This document shows positions 16,549 through 25,499 of a stretch of 64,000 nucleotides of DNA, in pieces. Origin of the DNA: Rhizobium sp. JAB6 (GTDB taxonomy: Bacteria; Pseudomonadota; Alphaproteobacteria; Rhizobiales; Rhizobiaceae); assembly GCF_003024605.1 (NCBI RefSeq), contig NZ_PYJQ01000009.1, forward strand, positions 806,001 through 870,000. Direction: 5' to 3'. Under the pieces are notes generated by a model, which ran no database searches, had not been told where the DNA came from, and saw only the letters and a program-made list of their open reading frames with translations. The translations under genes were made by a program, and so were the position numbers. Every line of letters starts with the position of its first letter. Positions within the stretch are counted from its first letter, which is position 1.

Positions 16549-17574
16549 TTGAGCGACCCCTTTAAAGAAGCCGCGGACAACAGAAAAGTCCTAACCGCCG
16601 ATGAAAATGCCGAAGGACGGCTGGATTCATGGCTGACGGCCGAGATCGGCGAGGAATTTTCCCGCAGCCGGGTGCAGGCGCTAATCAAGGACGGTGCCGT
16701 TTTGCTCAAGGGCACGCCGGTGACGGATGCCAAGCGCAAAGTGCGCCCCGGCGACGTCTATGAGATCACGATGCCCGAACTGGAAGATCCGACACCGCAG
16801 GGCGAGGATATCCCGCTCGACGTGCTTTATGAGGACGAGGATGTCATCGTCATCTCCAAGCCCGCCGGCCTGGTTGTCCATCCCGGCGCAGGCAATTGGA
16901 CGGGCACGCTGGTCAATGCGCTGATCCACCATTGCGGCAGCAGCCTTTCCGGCATCGGCGGCGTTCGCCGGCCGGGTATCGTGCATCGGCTGGACAAGGA
17001 TACCACCGGTGTCATGGTCGTCGCCAAGAACGATGTCGCGCACCGGCATCTCTCATTGCAATTTGCCGATCACGGCCGCACCACCTCCCTGGAGCGTGCC
17101 TATCAGGCGATCGTCTGGGGCCGCCCCCGCCAGCTCATCGGCACCATCGATGCCCATCTTGGCCGGTCGAGCAGCGACCGCACGCGCCGCGCCGTCAAGC
17201 GCCCGGATTCGCAGGATGCCGATGAGGCGATCACACATTACGAAGTACTGGAACGTTTTCACGAAACACCGGACGCGACTGCGCTTGCCTCACTGATCGA
17301 GTGCCACCTGGAAACAGGTCGCACGCACCAGATCCGCGTGCATATGGCCCACATCGGCCATCCGCTGCTCGGCGACGCCGTTTACGGCGGGGGCTTCAAG
17401 ACCAAGGCCAATCTCCTGCCGGAAGCCGCAAAGCAGGCCGTCCATCGCTTCACGCGCCAGGCACTGCATGCCTATATGCTGCAGTTTGAGCATCCTCGTA
17501 CCGGCGAAGTCATGCGCTTCGAAGCGCCGCTGCCCGATGACATGGAGGAATTGGCGGCTGCATTGAGGGACTAG
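16549..17574 (+). CDS. RluA/RluD-family rRNA pseudouridine synthase
   Basis: Converts uridines to pseudouridine in 23S rRNA; about 341 residues. An S4 RNA-binding domain (about 30-90, GRLDSWLTAEI ... VRPGDVYEI) is followed by the catalytic domain with the family signature HRLDKDTTGVMVVAKN carrying the catalytic Asp, then ETGRTHQIRVHMAHIGHPLLGD. The length and S4 domain favour RluD over RluC, but target positions are not provable. The start is taken as the TTG at 16549, 7 nt after a GGAG; another TTG at 16510 is possible, and no in-frame ATG lies nearby. Divergent from the small membrane protein by 49 nt. Confidence 0.93.
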   Translation: MSDPFKEAADNRKVLTADENAEGRLDSWLTAEIGEEFSRSRVQALIKDGAVLLKGTPVTDAKRKVRPGDVYEITMPELEDPTPQGEDIPLDVLYEDEDVIVISKPAGLVVHPGAGNWTGTLVNALIHHCGSSLSGIGGVRRPGIVHRLDKDTTGVMVVAKNDVAHRHLSLQFADHGRTTSLERAYQAIVWGRPRQLIGTIDAHLGRSSSDRTRRAVKRPDSQDADEAITHYEVLERFHETPDATALASLIECHLETGRTHQIRVHMAHIGHPLLGDAVYGGGFKTKANLLPEAAKQAVHRFTRQALHAYMLQFEHPRTGEVMRFEAPLPDDMEELAAALRD

Positions 17575-17940
17575 GCGTCGAACGTCGCAATGACTGGACG
17601 CCAGCCGTCTCCCGCCCTATAATATCGCGTATGAAGGACCGATGTCCGAGCGCCTGTGCTGACCGAAAACGCGACCGCGTTTGGGAGGTCGATGTGGTCA
17701 TGCCGCGTGGCGCTGGATTATTCGGGAGGATCATCCCAAGGGCGATGTTCCGGCGAGACCTGCGGTCACGCCGATATAACACTTGCGTGACCGCATCCTT
17801 GAATCACCGTTTCGCCGTACTTATCTTTACATTGGTTAAGTGCGGGGTCGCAGGACCCGTACACCTTGGTCCGCTTCGCAGAAGGCGCGCAAAATACGCC
17901 CCCAGAAGGAACCAAATCTCGAATAGGAGGGTGCAAGATC
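17575..17940. other. Upstream region of rpoH
   Basis: 366 nt without a credible gene; the short open frames here have no start signal or family look. It holds the heat-shock-type promoter at 17798-17824 and, close to the start codon, a strong ribosome-binding site (AGGAGGG near 17926). Confidence 0.6.
17798..17824 (+). promoter_or_regulatory. RpoH-type (heat-shock) promoter before rpoH
   Basis: CTTG at 17798-17801, 18-nt spacer, CTTAT at 17820-17824 followed by CT. This fits the alphaproteobacterial sigma-32 consensus CTTG-N17/18-CYTATNT. It lies about 115 nt before the rpoH ATG and points to transcriptional autoregulation, as known for Agrobacterium rpoH. Confidence 0.7.
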
Positions 17941-18849
17941 ATGGCCCGTAATACCTTACCGTCCATTGCTGCCGGAGAAGCCGGCCTCAATCGTTATCTC
18001 GACGAAATCCGCAAGTTCCCGATGCTGGAGCCGCAGGAAGAGTACATGCTCGCCAAGCGCTATGCGGAACATGCCGACCGCCAGGCTGCGCATAAGCTCG
18101 TCACCAGCCATTTGCGCCTCGTGGCGAAGATCGCCATGGGCTATCGCGGCTATGGCTTGCCGATCGGCGAAGTCGTGTCCGAAGGTAATGTCGGCCTGAT
18201 GCAGGCCGTGAAGAAATTCGATCCGGAACGCGGTTTCCGCCTGGCCACCTATGCCATGTGGTGGATCAAGGCCTCGATCCAGGAATATATCCTGCGCTCG
18301 TGGTCGCTGGTAAAGATGGGCACGACGGCCAACCAGAAGCGCCTGTTCTTCAACCTGCGCCGTCTGAAGGGCCGCATCCAGGCCATCGACGACGGCGATT
18401 TGAAGCCGGAACACGTCACCGAGATCGCCACCAAGCTGAACGTCTCGGAAGAAGAAGTCGTTTCGATGAACCGCCGCCTGTCCGGCGACGCTTCGCTGAA
18501 TGCGCCGATCAAGGCTTCAGAAGGCGATTCCGGTCAGTGGCAGGATTGGCTCGTCGATGACCACGACAGCCAGGAAGATGTACTGATCGAACAGGACGAG
18601 CTCGATACCCGCCGCCGCATGCTGGCACGCGCCATGGGCGTCCTGAACGACCGCGAACGCCGCATCTTCGAGGCACGCCGTCTCGCCGAGGAGCCGGTGA
18701 CACTGGAGGACCTGTCGTCCGAGTTCGACATCAGCCGCGAGCGCGTGCGCCAGATCGAGGTTCGCGCCTTCGAAAAGGTGCAGGAAGCCGTCCAGAAGGA
18801 CGCTCTGGAGCGCGCCAAGGCGCTGCGCGTCGTCGAGGCGACCGCATAA
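17941..18849 (+). CDS. rpoH: Heat-shock sigma factor RpoH (sigma-32)
   Basis: 302-residue sigma factor directing transcription of chaperone and protease genes. Region 1.2/2 begins near residue 15 (LNRYLDEIRKFPMLEPQEEYML); region 2.3-2.4 includes GFRLATYAMWWIKASIQEYI; the RpoH box QKRLFFNLRR is at 132-141; region 4.2 helix-turn-helix near 255-290 (ISRERVRQIEVRAFEKVQEA). The ATG at 17941 follows AGGAGGG. Preceded by a heat-shock-type promoter. Rhizobia often carry two rpoH genes; which copy this is cannot be settled here. A terminator follows. Confidence 0.97.
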   Translation: MARNTLPSIAAGEAGLNRYLDEIRKFPMLEPQEEYMLAKRYAEHADRQAAHKLVTSHLRLVAKIAMGYRGYGLPIGEVVSEGNVGLMQAVKKFDPERGFRLATYAMWWIKASIQEYILRSWSLVKMGTTANQKRLFFNLRRLKGRIQAIDDGDLKPEHVTEIATKLNVSEEEVVSMNRRLSGDASLNAPIKASEGDSGQWQDWLVDDHDSQEDVLIEQDELDTRRRMLARAMGVLNDRERRIFEARRLAEEPVTLEDLSSEFDISRERVRQIEVRAFEKVQEAVQKDALERAKALRVVEATA

Positions 18850-18888
18850 CGATCTCTGCTTCGCACATTCGCAGTCTAGAAAGAAAGA

Positions 18889-18911
18889 GGCGGGCCAAAA
18901 CCCGCCTTTTT
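18889..18911 (+). terminator. Rho-independent terminator of rpoH
   Basis: Stem GGCGGG (18889-18894) and CCCGCC (18901-18906), 6-nt loop, then TTTTT. It lies 40 nt past the rpoH stop, before a convergent gene. Confidence 0.85.
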
Positions 18912-18934
18912 CATATTCATCGATTTAAGATGAC

Positions 18935-21298
18935 TTACTGGCCGCTCGAAGCAACACCGCCGAGGGCCTGCCACTCCGCAATCGCTTTGTTGAAAGCATC
19001 CGTGCCGGTCGGGCCTTTTTCCATGGTCAACAGCGCCCGCCGGCCATTGCGATAGACGATTGGGATATCGATCCAGTTGCGGCTCTTCAAAAGATCGAGA
19101 TTGGTCTTGCGGGCATCCGGGAAATCGTTGAGCGCGACCATGTAGACATCGTCAGTAACCTTGGCCGGAACCGCGATCAACGCATCGCCGCGATCCTGCT
19201 CCGTCGCCTTCAACGCCACGCGCTGGACGTTGTCGATCGCCCCCCCTTCGAAATTCGGCGGCACCTGGAAGGCAAGCTCGATCAGATGGCTGGCCGGCAG
19301 CGAAGAGTCCGAATTCCGCGAAACGGTGATCGTCGCAGTCAGGCCGCGATCCGGAACGGTAATCAGACCCTGCACCGAAGGCTCCGGCCGGCCGTCAGGC
19401 CCCTTGCCTTCCTGCAACGACCAGCTGACCGTGCCCTGGAAGGCCGTGGGCGACGTCTGACCGAGGCGCTCCTCGTAGAGGAAAACCTTCTGTCCGTCGG
19501 TTGACGGAGCGGTCTGCTGCGTCACCGGCGGCGGCTGATTGGCGACCGCCTGTTGCTGCTGGCCGGCGGCAGGCGGCTGCTGGTCGGTCGAAGCGGATGG
19601 AGTGCCCGGGGCGGCGGTCGCAGGAGCTTGGCTCTGAACCGTACCGGCATTGTTGGCAGCCGGCGGCGTCGCGGCAGAGGCAACGTTCTGCTCGGCTACG
19701 GATTTGCCTTCGACCAGGCCGGGCTGCCCGTTTGGAGCAGGGCCTTCGTCCTCTTCGGTGCCATTCGCCAGAAGACGCTGGGTGAATTTCGTATTGACCG
19801 TATTCGGATCGCTGCCCAACGCGGCGGTATCCGTTTTGCCCGCTCCCGCCGGCTGCTGAGCGGCTGTATTGGCCTGCTGCGGCGCGGCCGTCGACTGGGC
19901 AGGCGCTGCAGCATTGCCGTTGTTCGGCGTGTTGCTGCTTGCCGTATCCGAAGTCGCAGGCGTCGCCGCCTTCTTCGGCGCGGAGCTGACAAGCTTCGTC
20001 ACCATATTATTGAGTGCGTCGCGGTTCAGCCAGGCTGCATAGCCACCGCCCCCAACGACCGCAAGGCAGACGAGCGTGACGATGATACCGGTGACATTGA
20101 TCCGGCGACGCTTCGGCTCCATGCGGAAGCTGCGGCCCTGCAGTTTCGCAGCCATCGCCTGATCGAGATCAGGGGGAACGGCAGAACCCCCGCGACGTTC
20201 GTCTTCGGCGCGCTTGTCGAAGCCGGCAAGCTCCTTCAATTCACGCCAGCCGTCATTGGTGGCATCGGCTTCGGACGCGGTTTTCCTGGACGGATGCACA
20301 TCCGCAAAGAGATCGACATCGTCGAAGGCATTTTCAGGCATTTGCCGGGCTAGCTGCTGCGCGGGCTTGGAGACCGCCGGTATAGGCTGCAGTTCCTCGA
20401 AGACATCCGCATCCCAGGCGAAACCGGTGTTGACGGCAGGCGCCTTGGAATTGACCGGCCCTTCTACCGGTTGGCCAAAGGGCGCTTCCGTAAAAGCTGC
20501 GGCCGGCATGACCGGCTCGTTGTGACGGGCCGCCGCCGATCCCGGCGCGGCGTGGGACGCCGGCGCATCCACCTCCGCCCAGATCTGTTCGACCTGGCTT
20601 ATGACATCGTCAGCCGGCCTTGGCGGCACATGCGGCGCGGCTGCTGCAGCGACTGCCGGTGCCTCTTCCACATGGTGCGGCTCCGTATGCTGTTGCGGCT
20701 CTTCCCAGTGCCTCTGCGGCTCTTCATGGTAAACCGGCTCAAGAGCCGGTTCCTCGTGAACCTCGGCATGGTGCTCGACGCCGGCATGCTCGGCAACCGG
20801 AGCAAAAGGCTCATCTGCCCCATGCGGCTCGCTCCATTCCTCAGCGGGCTGGTGCTCTGGCGCATGGCTCTCTTCGACGTGCGCGGCTGGCGCGTCATAA
20901 TCCGGCTCTTCCTCGACCGGCGCAGCGGCGGCCGGTTCCTCATGGACATGAGCCTCGGCAGGTGCCGGAGCGGGCTCTTCCTCATGCGGCTCAGTGTGGA
21001 CTTCCTCGGCCCCATGATAATCGTGAGCGATCTCTTCATGCGGCGCAGGCGCTTCCGCAACCGGCGGCTCCTCGCCGCCCGGCAAGGCTTCGGCATGTTC
21101 GGCCTCGACCTCGACGATCGCTGCCTCAAGCTTGTCGAGCTGGCGACGCAGCATTTCCTCGGGCGGGCGCGGCTTCATGCTCTCGAGCTGCCGTTGCACG
21201 GCCCCACGAGCTCGATCGTAAACCTTGACCCGCATCTCGGGAGTATTGTCCGTCAGGCCGTCAACGGCCCGTCGAATAACTGCTACAAAATCCGCCAT
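18935..21298 (-). CDS. Large His/Glu/Pro-rich single-pass membrane protein, unknown function
   Basis: 787 residues in four parts. (1) A helical N-terminus, 1-70, beginning MADFVAVIRRAVDGLTDNTP. (2) An acidic low-complexity region, about 75-215, with 20 His residues in 81-210 and repeated HEEP-like units. (3) A basic segment and one membrane helix at about 402-423, then an A/Q/T/P-rich linker, 435-600. (4) A compact C-terminal domain, about 605-787, probably beta-rich and periplasmic (VFLYEERLGQTSPTAFQG ...). The His/Glu stretch could bind metal ions; that is inference. I recognise no named family. It sits between rpoH (convergent) and purA (61 nt upstream, same strand). Confidence 0.88.
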   Translation of the reverse strand: MADFVAVIRRAVDGLTDNTPEMRVKVYDRARGAVQRQLESMKPRPPEEMLRRQLDKLEAAIVEVEAEHAEALPGGEEPPVAEAPAPHEEIAHDYHGAEEVHTEPHEEEPAPAPAEAHVHEEPAAAAPVEEEPDYDAPAAHVEESHAPEHQPAEEWSEPHGADEPFAPVAEHAGVEHHAEVHEEPALEPVYHEEPQRHWEEPQQHTEPHHVEEAPAVAAAAAPHVPPRPADDVISQVEQIWAEVDAPASHAAPGSAAARHNEPVMPAAAFTEAPFGQPVEGPVNSKAPAVNTGFAWDADVFEELQPIPAVSKPAQQLARQMPENAFDDVDLFADVHPSRKTASEADATNDGWRELKELAGFDKRAEDERRGGSAVPPDLDQAMAAKLQGRSFRMEPKRRRINVTGIIVTLVCLAVVGGGGYAAWLNRDALNNMVTKLVSSAPKKAATPATSDTASSNTPNNGNAAAPAQSTAAPQQANTAAQQPAGAGKTDTAALGSDPNTVNTKFTQRLLANGTEEDEGPAPNGQPGLVEGKSVAEQNVASAATPPAANNAGTVQSQAPATAAPGTPSASTDQQPPAAGQQQQAVANQPPPVTQQTAPSTDGQKVFLYEERLGQTSPTAFQGTVSWSLQEGKGPDGRPEPSVQGLITVPDRGLTATITVSRNSDSSLPASHLIELAFQVPPNFEGGAIDNVQRVALKATEQDRGDALIAVPAKVTDDVYMVALNDFPDARKTNLDLLKSRNWIDIPIVYRNGRRALLTMEKGPTGTDAFNKAIAEWQALGGVASSGQ

Positions 21299-21359
21299 CA
21301 GTACTTTCTCATGATGCCCGGCGCGCAGCCGGGCCGGGATTCGTCATAGATACGCAACT

Positions 21360-22655
21360 CTAGCCCTCAAAGGGGTCGGTCACAAGTATGGTGTCCTCGC
21401 GCTCCGGGCTGGTCGAAAGCAGCGCCACGGGCGCGCCGATCAGCTCTTCCACCTGACGCACATACTTGATTGCCTGCGCCGGCAGATCGGCCCATTTGCG
21501 GGCGCCGACAGTCGATTCCTTCCAGCCTTCGAGCGTGATGTAGACCGGCTCGACGCGGGCTTGCGCTGCCTGGCTCGCCGGCAGATAATCGATCTCCTTG
21601 CCGTCGAGCTTGTAGCCGACGCAGATCTTCAGCTCGTCCAAGCCGTCGAGCACGTCGAGCTTAGTAAGCGCAATGCCGGTAATACCAGAAGTCTTCACGG
21701 TCTGGCGCACCAGTACGGCATCGAACCAACCGCAGCGGCGCGGACGGCCGGTATTGACGCCCACCTCGCGGCCGACGGTCGACAGATGCTTGCCGATCTC
21801 GTCATGCAGTTCACAGGGGAACGGCCCCTCGCCGACACGGGTCGTGTAGGCCTTGGTGATGCCGAGCACATAGCCGAGCGCCGTCGGGCCGAGGCCCGAG
21901 CCGGCTGCGGCCTGGCCGGCGACTGTGTTGGACGAGGTCACGAACGGATAGGTGCCGTGGTCATTGTCCAGGAGCGCGCCCTGCGCACCTTCGAAAAGAA
22001 TGCGGGCGCCGGCCTTGCGCTGCTCGTCGAGCAATCGCCAGACTTGATCAATATAGGGAAGGATATGCTCCGCAACGGAGCTCAGCTCCTCGTGCAGGGC
22101 GTCGAAGGAGATTTCGTCGACGCCCATGCCGCGGCGCAGCGCGTTGTGATGCGTCAGCAGCCGGTCGATCTTGGCGGGCAGCGTTTCCGGCTCGGCAAGG
22201 TCGATGACGCGAATGGCGCGGCGGCCGACCTTGTCCTCATAGGCCGGGCCGATGCCGCGGCGCGTGGTACCGATCTTCGTGCCGCTGTTGGAGGCGGCAT
22301 CTTCGCGCATGGCATCCAGATCACGGTGCAGCGACAGGATCAGCGGCGCGTTCTCGGCAACGCGCAGAACATCGGGAGTAACCGCGATACCCTGGGCGCG
22401 CAGCTTTTCCACTTCGGCAACGAAATGATGGGGATCGACTACGACGCCATTGCCGATGACGCTCAGCTTGCCGCGCACGAGCCCGGAGGGTAGCAGCGCA
22501 AGCTTGTAGCTGACACCGTCGACGACAAGCGTATGACCGGCATTATGACCGCCCTGAAAGCGTACAATCACGTCGGCGCGTTCCGAAAGCCAGTCGACAA
22601 TCTTGCCCTTGCCTTCGTCACCCCATTGCGAGCCGATCACTACAACATTCGCCAT
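21360..22655 (-). CDS. purA: Adenylosuccinate synthetase
   Basis: Joins IMP and aspartate, using GTP, to form adenylosuccinate in AMP synthesis. 431 residues, the normal length. The N-terminal GTP-binding P-loop [11 protein letters not shown] is at 8-18 with catalytic Asp13; [11 protein letters not shown] carries the catalytic His; [13 protein letters not shown] and the C-terminal [12 protein letters not shown] and [13 protein letters not shown] are all present. The ATG is at 22655. It is followed after 61 nt by the His-rich membrane protein gene. Essential housekeeping gene; no unusual residue noticed. Confidence 0.98.
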   Translation of the reverse strand: MANVVVIGSQWGDEGKGKIVDWLSERADVIVRFQGGHNAGHTLVVDGVSYKLALLPSGLVRGKLSVIGNGVVVDPHHFVAEVEKLRAQGIAVTPDVLRVAENAPLILSLHRDLDAMREDAASNSGTKIGTTRRGIGPAYEDKVGRRAIRVIDLAEPETLPAKIDRLLTHHNALRRGMGVDEISFDALHEELSSVAEHILPYIDQVWRLLDEQRKAGARILFEGAQGALLDNDHGTYPFVTSSNTVAGQAAAGSGLGPTALGYVLGITKAYTTRVGEGPFPCELHDEIGKHLSTVGREVGVNTGRPRRCGWFDAVLVRQTVKTSGITGIALTKLDVLDGLDELKICVGYKLDGKEIDYLPASQAAQARVEPVYITLEGWKESTVGARKWADLPAQAIKYVRQVEELIGAPVALLSTSPEREDTILVTDPFEG

Positions 22656-22926
22656 TTATCCAATCCCGCTTCCTGCGCGCGGCGGCGCGCCTTGCTCAAA
22701 CCCGCGCATCTATAAAGCTTTGTTTTTGGGAAAGCGACCCTGTTGTCTCAGGAGAATCGGCTTTTTGCATGACGAATCAGCCCCTCCAACAGGATTTTTC
22801 CCGTGTTGCAGTTCCGCGGCCCTTTCGACGGCCTTCCCTGGGGATGATCCACGCTCGTCCAAACCCAGATCGTCCCGCAGGGCAACGCTATCGTTGACAC
22901 CCCGCGCGGCACCGGGTCGACAACAG

Positions 22927-23784
22927 CTAACCAAGCTCGAGCGTGGTGACACCGAAGACGCGGTCGAGCGGGATTTCCGGCGCCTTGCCCCGATACATGC
23001 GCGCCGTCTCGAATACCGGAGACAGGCCGCACTCTTCAACAAGCCGGATCGCCGGGGCATTATCGGCCGGCACGTCAAGATAGACGGGCTGCCCATCGGC
23101 TTTGGCGAGCAGCTTGCTCATCAATGCAAGCGCGACCTCCGGCTTGTTGGCAAATAGCGGACCGATCTTGTAACCCTCGAAACAGCGGCGGATCGTACCG
23201 TAACCGCGAACCCTGCTACCGCCGCCGACAATGAAGGATGTCCGCCTTTCGGGAGCACCGCACCAGGCCCGGATGAAGGAGTGACGCAGGCCGGGGAAAA
23301 TTTCCGCGTCATACTGCACCAGCGCCTCGAGCTTGCGATCCGCGACCGGCATCACCTGCCTTGCCTGCTGTTCGTCCACCTCGGGCACTTTGGGGATGCC
23401 GCCATAGCGGAGCGTCCGATAGGCCATCTCGAAACCGTGCCGCCGGTAATATTCCTGCTGCGCGACGACCCCATCCAGCCCGACGACGCGATTGCCGGCA
23501 AGCACCATGCCCTTGTTCCAAAGCTGCTTGCCGTATCCTCGCCCACGGAACTCCGGATGGAGCATGTAAAGACCAAGAAAAGCGAAAGCCTCGCCATAGC
23601 GGACGACGGATATGCAGCCGACGGGGACCTCGCCGATGGCGCCGATCAGAAAGCCGGCAGGGTCTGCCTCCCAAAAGGCATGCGCGTCGTCAAGGCCAGG
23701 ATTCCAGCCTTCTTGCCGAGCCCATTCCAAAGCGAGCTCCAGCTCGCCAGCCCGCATTGTCCGCACGGCGAAAGTCGATTTCAT
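22927..23784 (-). CDS. GNAT-family N-acetyltransferase with YitH-like C-terminal domain
   Basis: 285 residues. N-terminal GNAT domain (about 1-140) with the acetyl-CoA-binding motif HPEFRGRGYGKQLW near residue 78. The C-terminal half resembles the second domain of YitH/DUF1248-type proteins (GGGSRVRGYGTIRRC ... GPLFANKP ... YLDVPADNAPAIRLVEECGL). The substrate is unknown. Transcribed toward purA with a 271-nt gap, so probably an independent unit. Confidence 0.87.
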   Translation of the reverse strand: MKSTFAVRTMRAGELELALEWARQEGWNPGLDDAHAFWEADPAGFLIGAIGEVPVGCISVVRYGEAFAFLGLYMLHPEFRGRGYGKQLWNKGMVLAGNRVVGLDGVVAQQEYYRRHGFEMAYRTLRYGGIPKVPEVDEQQARQVMPVADRKLEALVQYDAEIFPGLRHSFIRAWCGAPERRTSFIVGGGSRVRGYGTIRRCFEGYKIGPLFANKPEVALALMSKLLAKADGQPVYLDVPADNAPAIRLVEECGLSPVFETARMYRGKAPEIPLDRVFGVTTLELG

Positions 23785-24104
23785 GCAAGAGTCCCGAACC
23801 GCCCACTACACTGCCGCCCCTGCGGAACGGCCGCACCCTATTCATCATGTGGCAACACGCCGCCGATCACAAGCAAGAGGCTACGATAAACCTAAAGTGC
23901 AAAGGCTTCGTTTCACTTGAAAAACAAGATGATCGCGCAAGCAGAAGATCAACGAAGCTTCTGTGACACTTCCGTCGTAACTCGCCTAAAGCTGGCATCG
24001 CATATAGGCGTTGCCGGCGATCCCGTGTATAAACGCAGATATTCGCCCATGCCGGGTTTGTGTCTCGACGCAAGATCCAGCGCCAGCAAAAGGATTGAAA
24101 TTTC
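23785..24104. other. Intergenic region between the GNAT gene and rkpK
   Basis: 320 nt without a supported gene. It must hold the divergent promoters. I found no strong palindrome, terminator or RNA-like fold. An AAAGGATTGAAATTTC stretch just before the rkpK ATG may supply its ribosome-binding site. Confidence 0.5.
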
Positions 24105-25427
24105 ATGCGCATCACGATGATCGGCTCGGGTTATGTGGGGCTTGTGTCGGGTGTCTGCTTTGCCGATTTTGGCCACGATGTCATTTGCGTCGACAAGGAC
24201 GCCAGCAAGATCGAGGCCTTGAAGCGCGGCGAAATACCGATCTTCGAACCAGGTCTGGAACAGCTTGTCGCCGAAAACGTGCGCGCCGGCCGCCTCTCTT
24301 TTGCGACGGATGTAAAGACAAGCGTTGCCGCCAGCGATGTCGTCTTCATCGCGGTCGGCACGCCTTCGCGGCGCGGCGATGGTCATGCCGACCTCTCCTA
24401 TGTCCATGCCGCCGCTCGCGAGATCGCCGAGCATGTGAAGGACTTTACCGTCATCGTCACCAAATCCACGGTGCCCGTCGGCACCGGCGACGAGGTGGAG
24501 CGCATCGTGCGCGAAACCAATCCGCAAGCCGACGTCGCCGTCGTTTCCAATCCGGAATTCCTGCGCGAGGGTGCCGCAATCGAGGATTTCAAGCGTCCCG
24601 ACCGCATCGTCATCGGCCTCAATGACGAGCGCGCCCGCGGCGTCATGACAGAAGTTTACCGCCCGCTCTATCTCAACCAGGCGCCGCTGCTCTTTACCTC
24701 CCGCCGCACGTCTGAACTGATCAAATACGCAGCCAACGCCTTCCTCGCCATGAAGATCACCTTCATCAACGAGATGGCCGATCTCTGCGAGAAGGTCGGC
24801 GCCAATGTGCAGGAGGTCTCGCGCGGCATCGGGCTCGATGGCCGCATCGGCTCGAAATTCCTGCATGCCGGACCGGGCTATGGCGGCTCCTGCTTTCCGA
24901 AGGATACGCTGGCGCTTGCCAAGACCGCGCAGGATTACGACAGTCCCGTGCGCCTCATCGAAACGACCGTATCGATCAACGACAACCGCAAGCGCGCCAT
25001 GGGCCGCAAGGTCGTCACGGCCATGGGCGGCGATATCCGAGGCAAGACGGTCGCAGTCCTCGGTCTGACGTTCAAGCCGAATACCGACGACATGCGCGAC
25101 AGCCCGGCGATCTCGATCATTCAGACGCTGCAGGATGCCGGCGCCACGGTGACCGGCTACGATCCCGAAGGCATGGACAATGCACGGCTCGTCATCGACA
25201 ACATTGCCTATGCCGACGATGCTTATAGCGCCGCCCGCGGCGCCGATGCGCTCGTCATCGTGACGGAATGGAACCAGTTCCGCGCGCTGGATTTTGTCCG
25301 GCTCAAATCCATCATGAAGGCTCCGGTCCTCGTCGACCTTAGAAACATCTATCGCCATGACGAGGTCACAAAGCACGGCTTTGCCTATACGAGCGTCGGC
25401 AGACCCTCGAGCGACGCGACACTTTAG
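24105..25427 (+). CDS. rkpK: UDP-glucose 6-dehydrogenase
   Basis: Oxidises UDP-glucose to UDP-glucuronate with two NAD, supplying uronic acids for surface polysaccharides. 440 residues. N-terminal NAD fold starts at once (MRITMIGSGYVGLVSG). The catalytic Cys is in PGYGGSCFPKDT; SNPEFLREGAA and LTFKPNTDDMRDSP are the other family landmarks. The gene lies directly before lpsL, the same pair as in Sinorhizobium, where rkpK and lpsL are needed for lipopolysaccharide and capsular polysaccharide. A 46-bp interspersed repeat lies between the two genes. Confidence 0.95.
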   Translation: MRITMIGSGYVGLVSGVCFADFGHDVICVDKDASKIEALKRGEIPIFEPGLEQLVAENVRAGRLSFATDVKTSVAASDVVFIAVGTPSRRGDGHADLSYVHAAAREIAEHVKDFTVIVTKSTVPVGTGDEVERIVRETNPQADVAVVSNPEFLREGAAIEDFKRPDRIVIGLNDERARGVMTEVYRPLYLNQAPLLFTSRRTSELIKYAANAFLAMKITFINEMADLCEKVGANVQEVSRGIGLDGRIGSKFLHAGPGYGGSCFPKDTLALAKTAQDYDSPVRLIETTVSINDNRKRAMGRKVVTAMGGDIRGKTVAVLGLTFKPNTDDMRDSPAISIIQTLQDAGATVTGYDPEGMDNARLVIDNIAYADDAYSAARGADALVIVTEWNQFRALDFVRLKSIMKAPVLVDLRNIYRHDEVTKHGFAYTSVGRPSSDATL

Positions 25428-25434
25428 GGCGTTT

Positions 25435-25480
25435 ACGCATTCCGAACGGAAAACCGCTACGCACCTTTCCTCGAAATGCT
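25435..25480 (+). repeat. Interspersed repeat, copy A
   Basis: 46-nt element between rkpK and lpsL, starting ACGCATTCCGAACGGAAAA and ending GAAATGCT. It is 40/46 identical to copy B at 63129-63174, which lies in the opposite orientation. Both copies are intergenic, directly after a stop codon. It looks like one of the short interspersed elements common in Rhizobium genomes. Confidence 0.75.
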
Positions 25481-25499
25481 TTTAAGCAAAGGCCGATCA

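Noticed and set aside
17631-17951. 106-codon open frame before rpoH
   Set aside because: It overlaps the heat-shock promoter and the rpoH start in another frame and has no recognisable pattern.
24062-24104. Riboswitch or small RNA before rkpK
   Set aside because: No conserved pairing pattern or known motif could be recognised by eye.
23949-25376. 475-codon open frame on the minus strand
   Set aside because: Antisense to rkpK, whose catalytic Cys and NAD motifs are clear.
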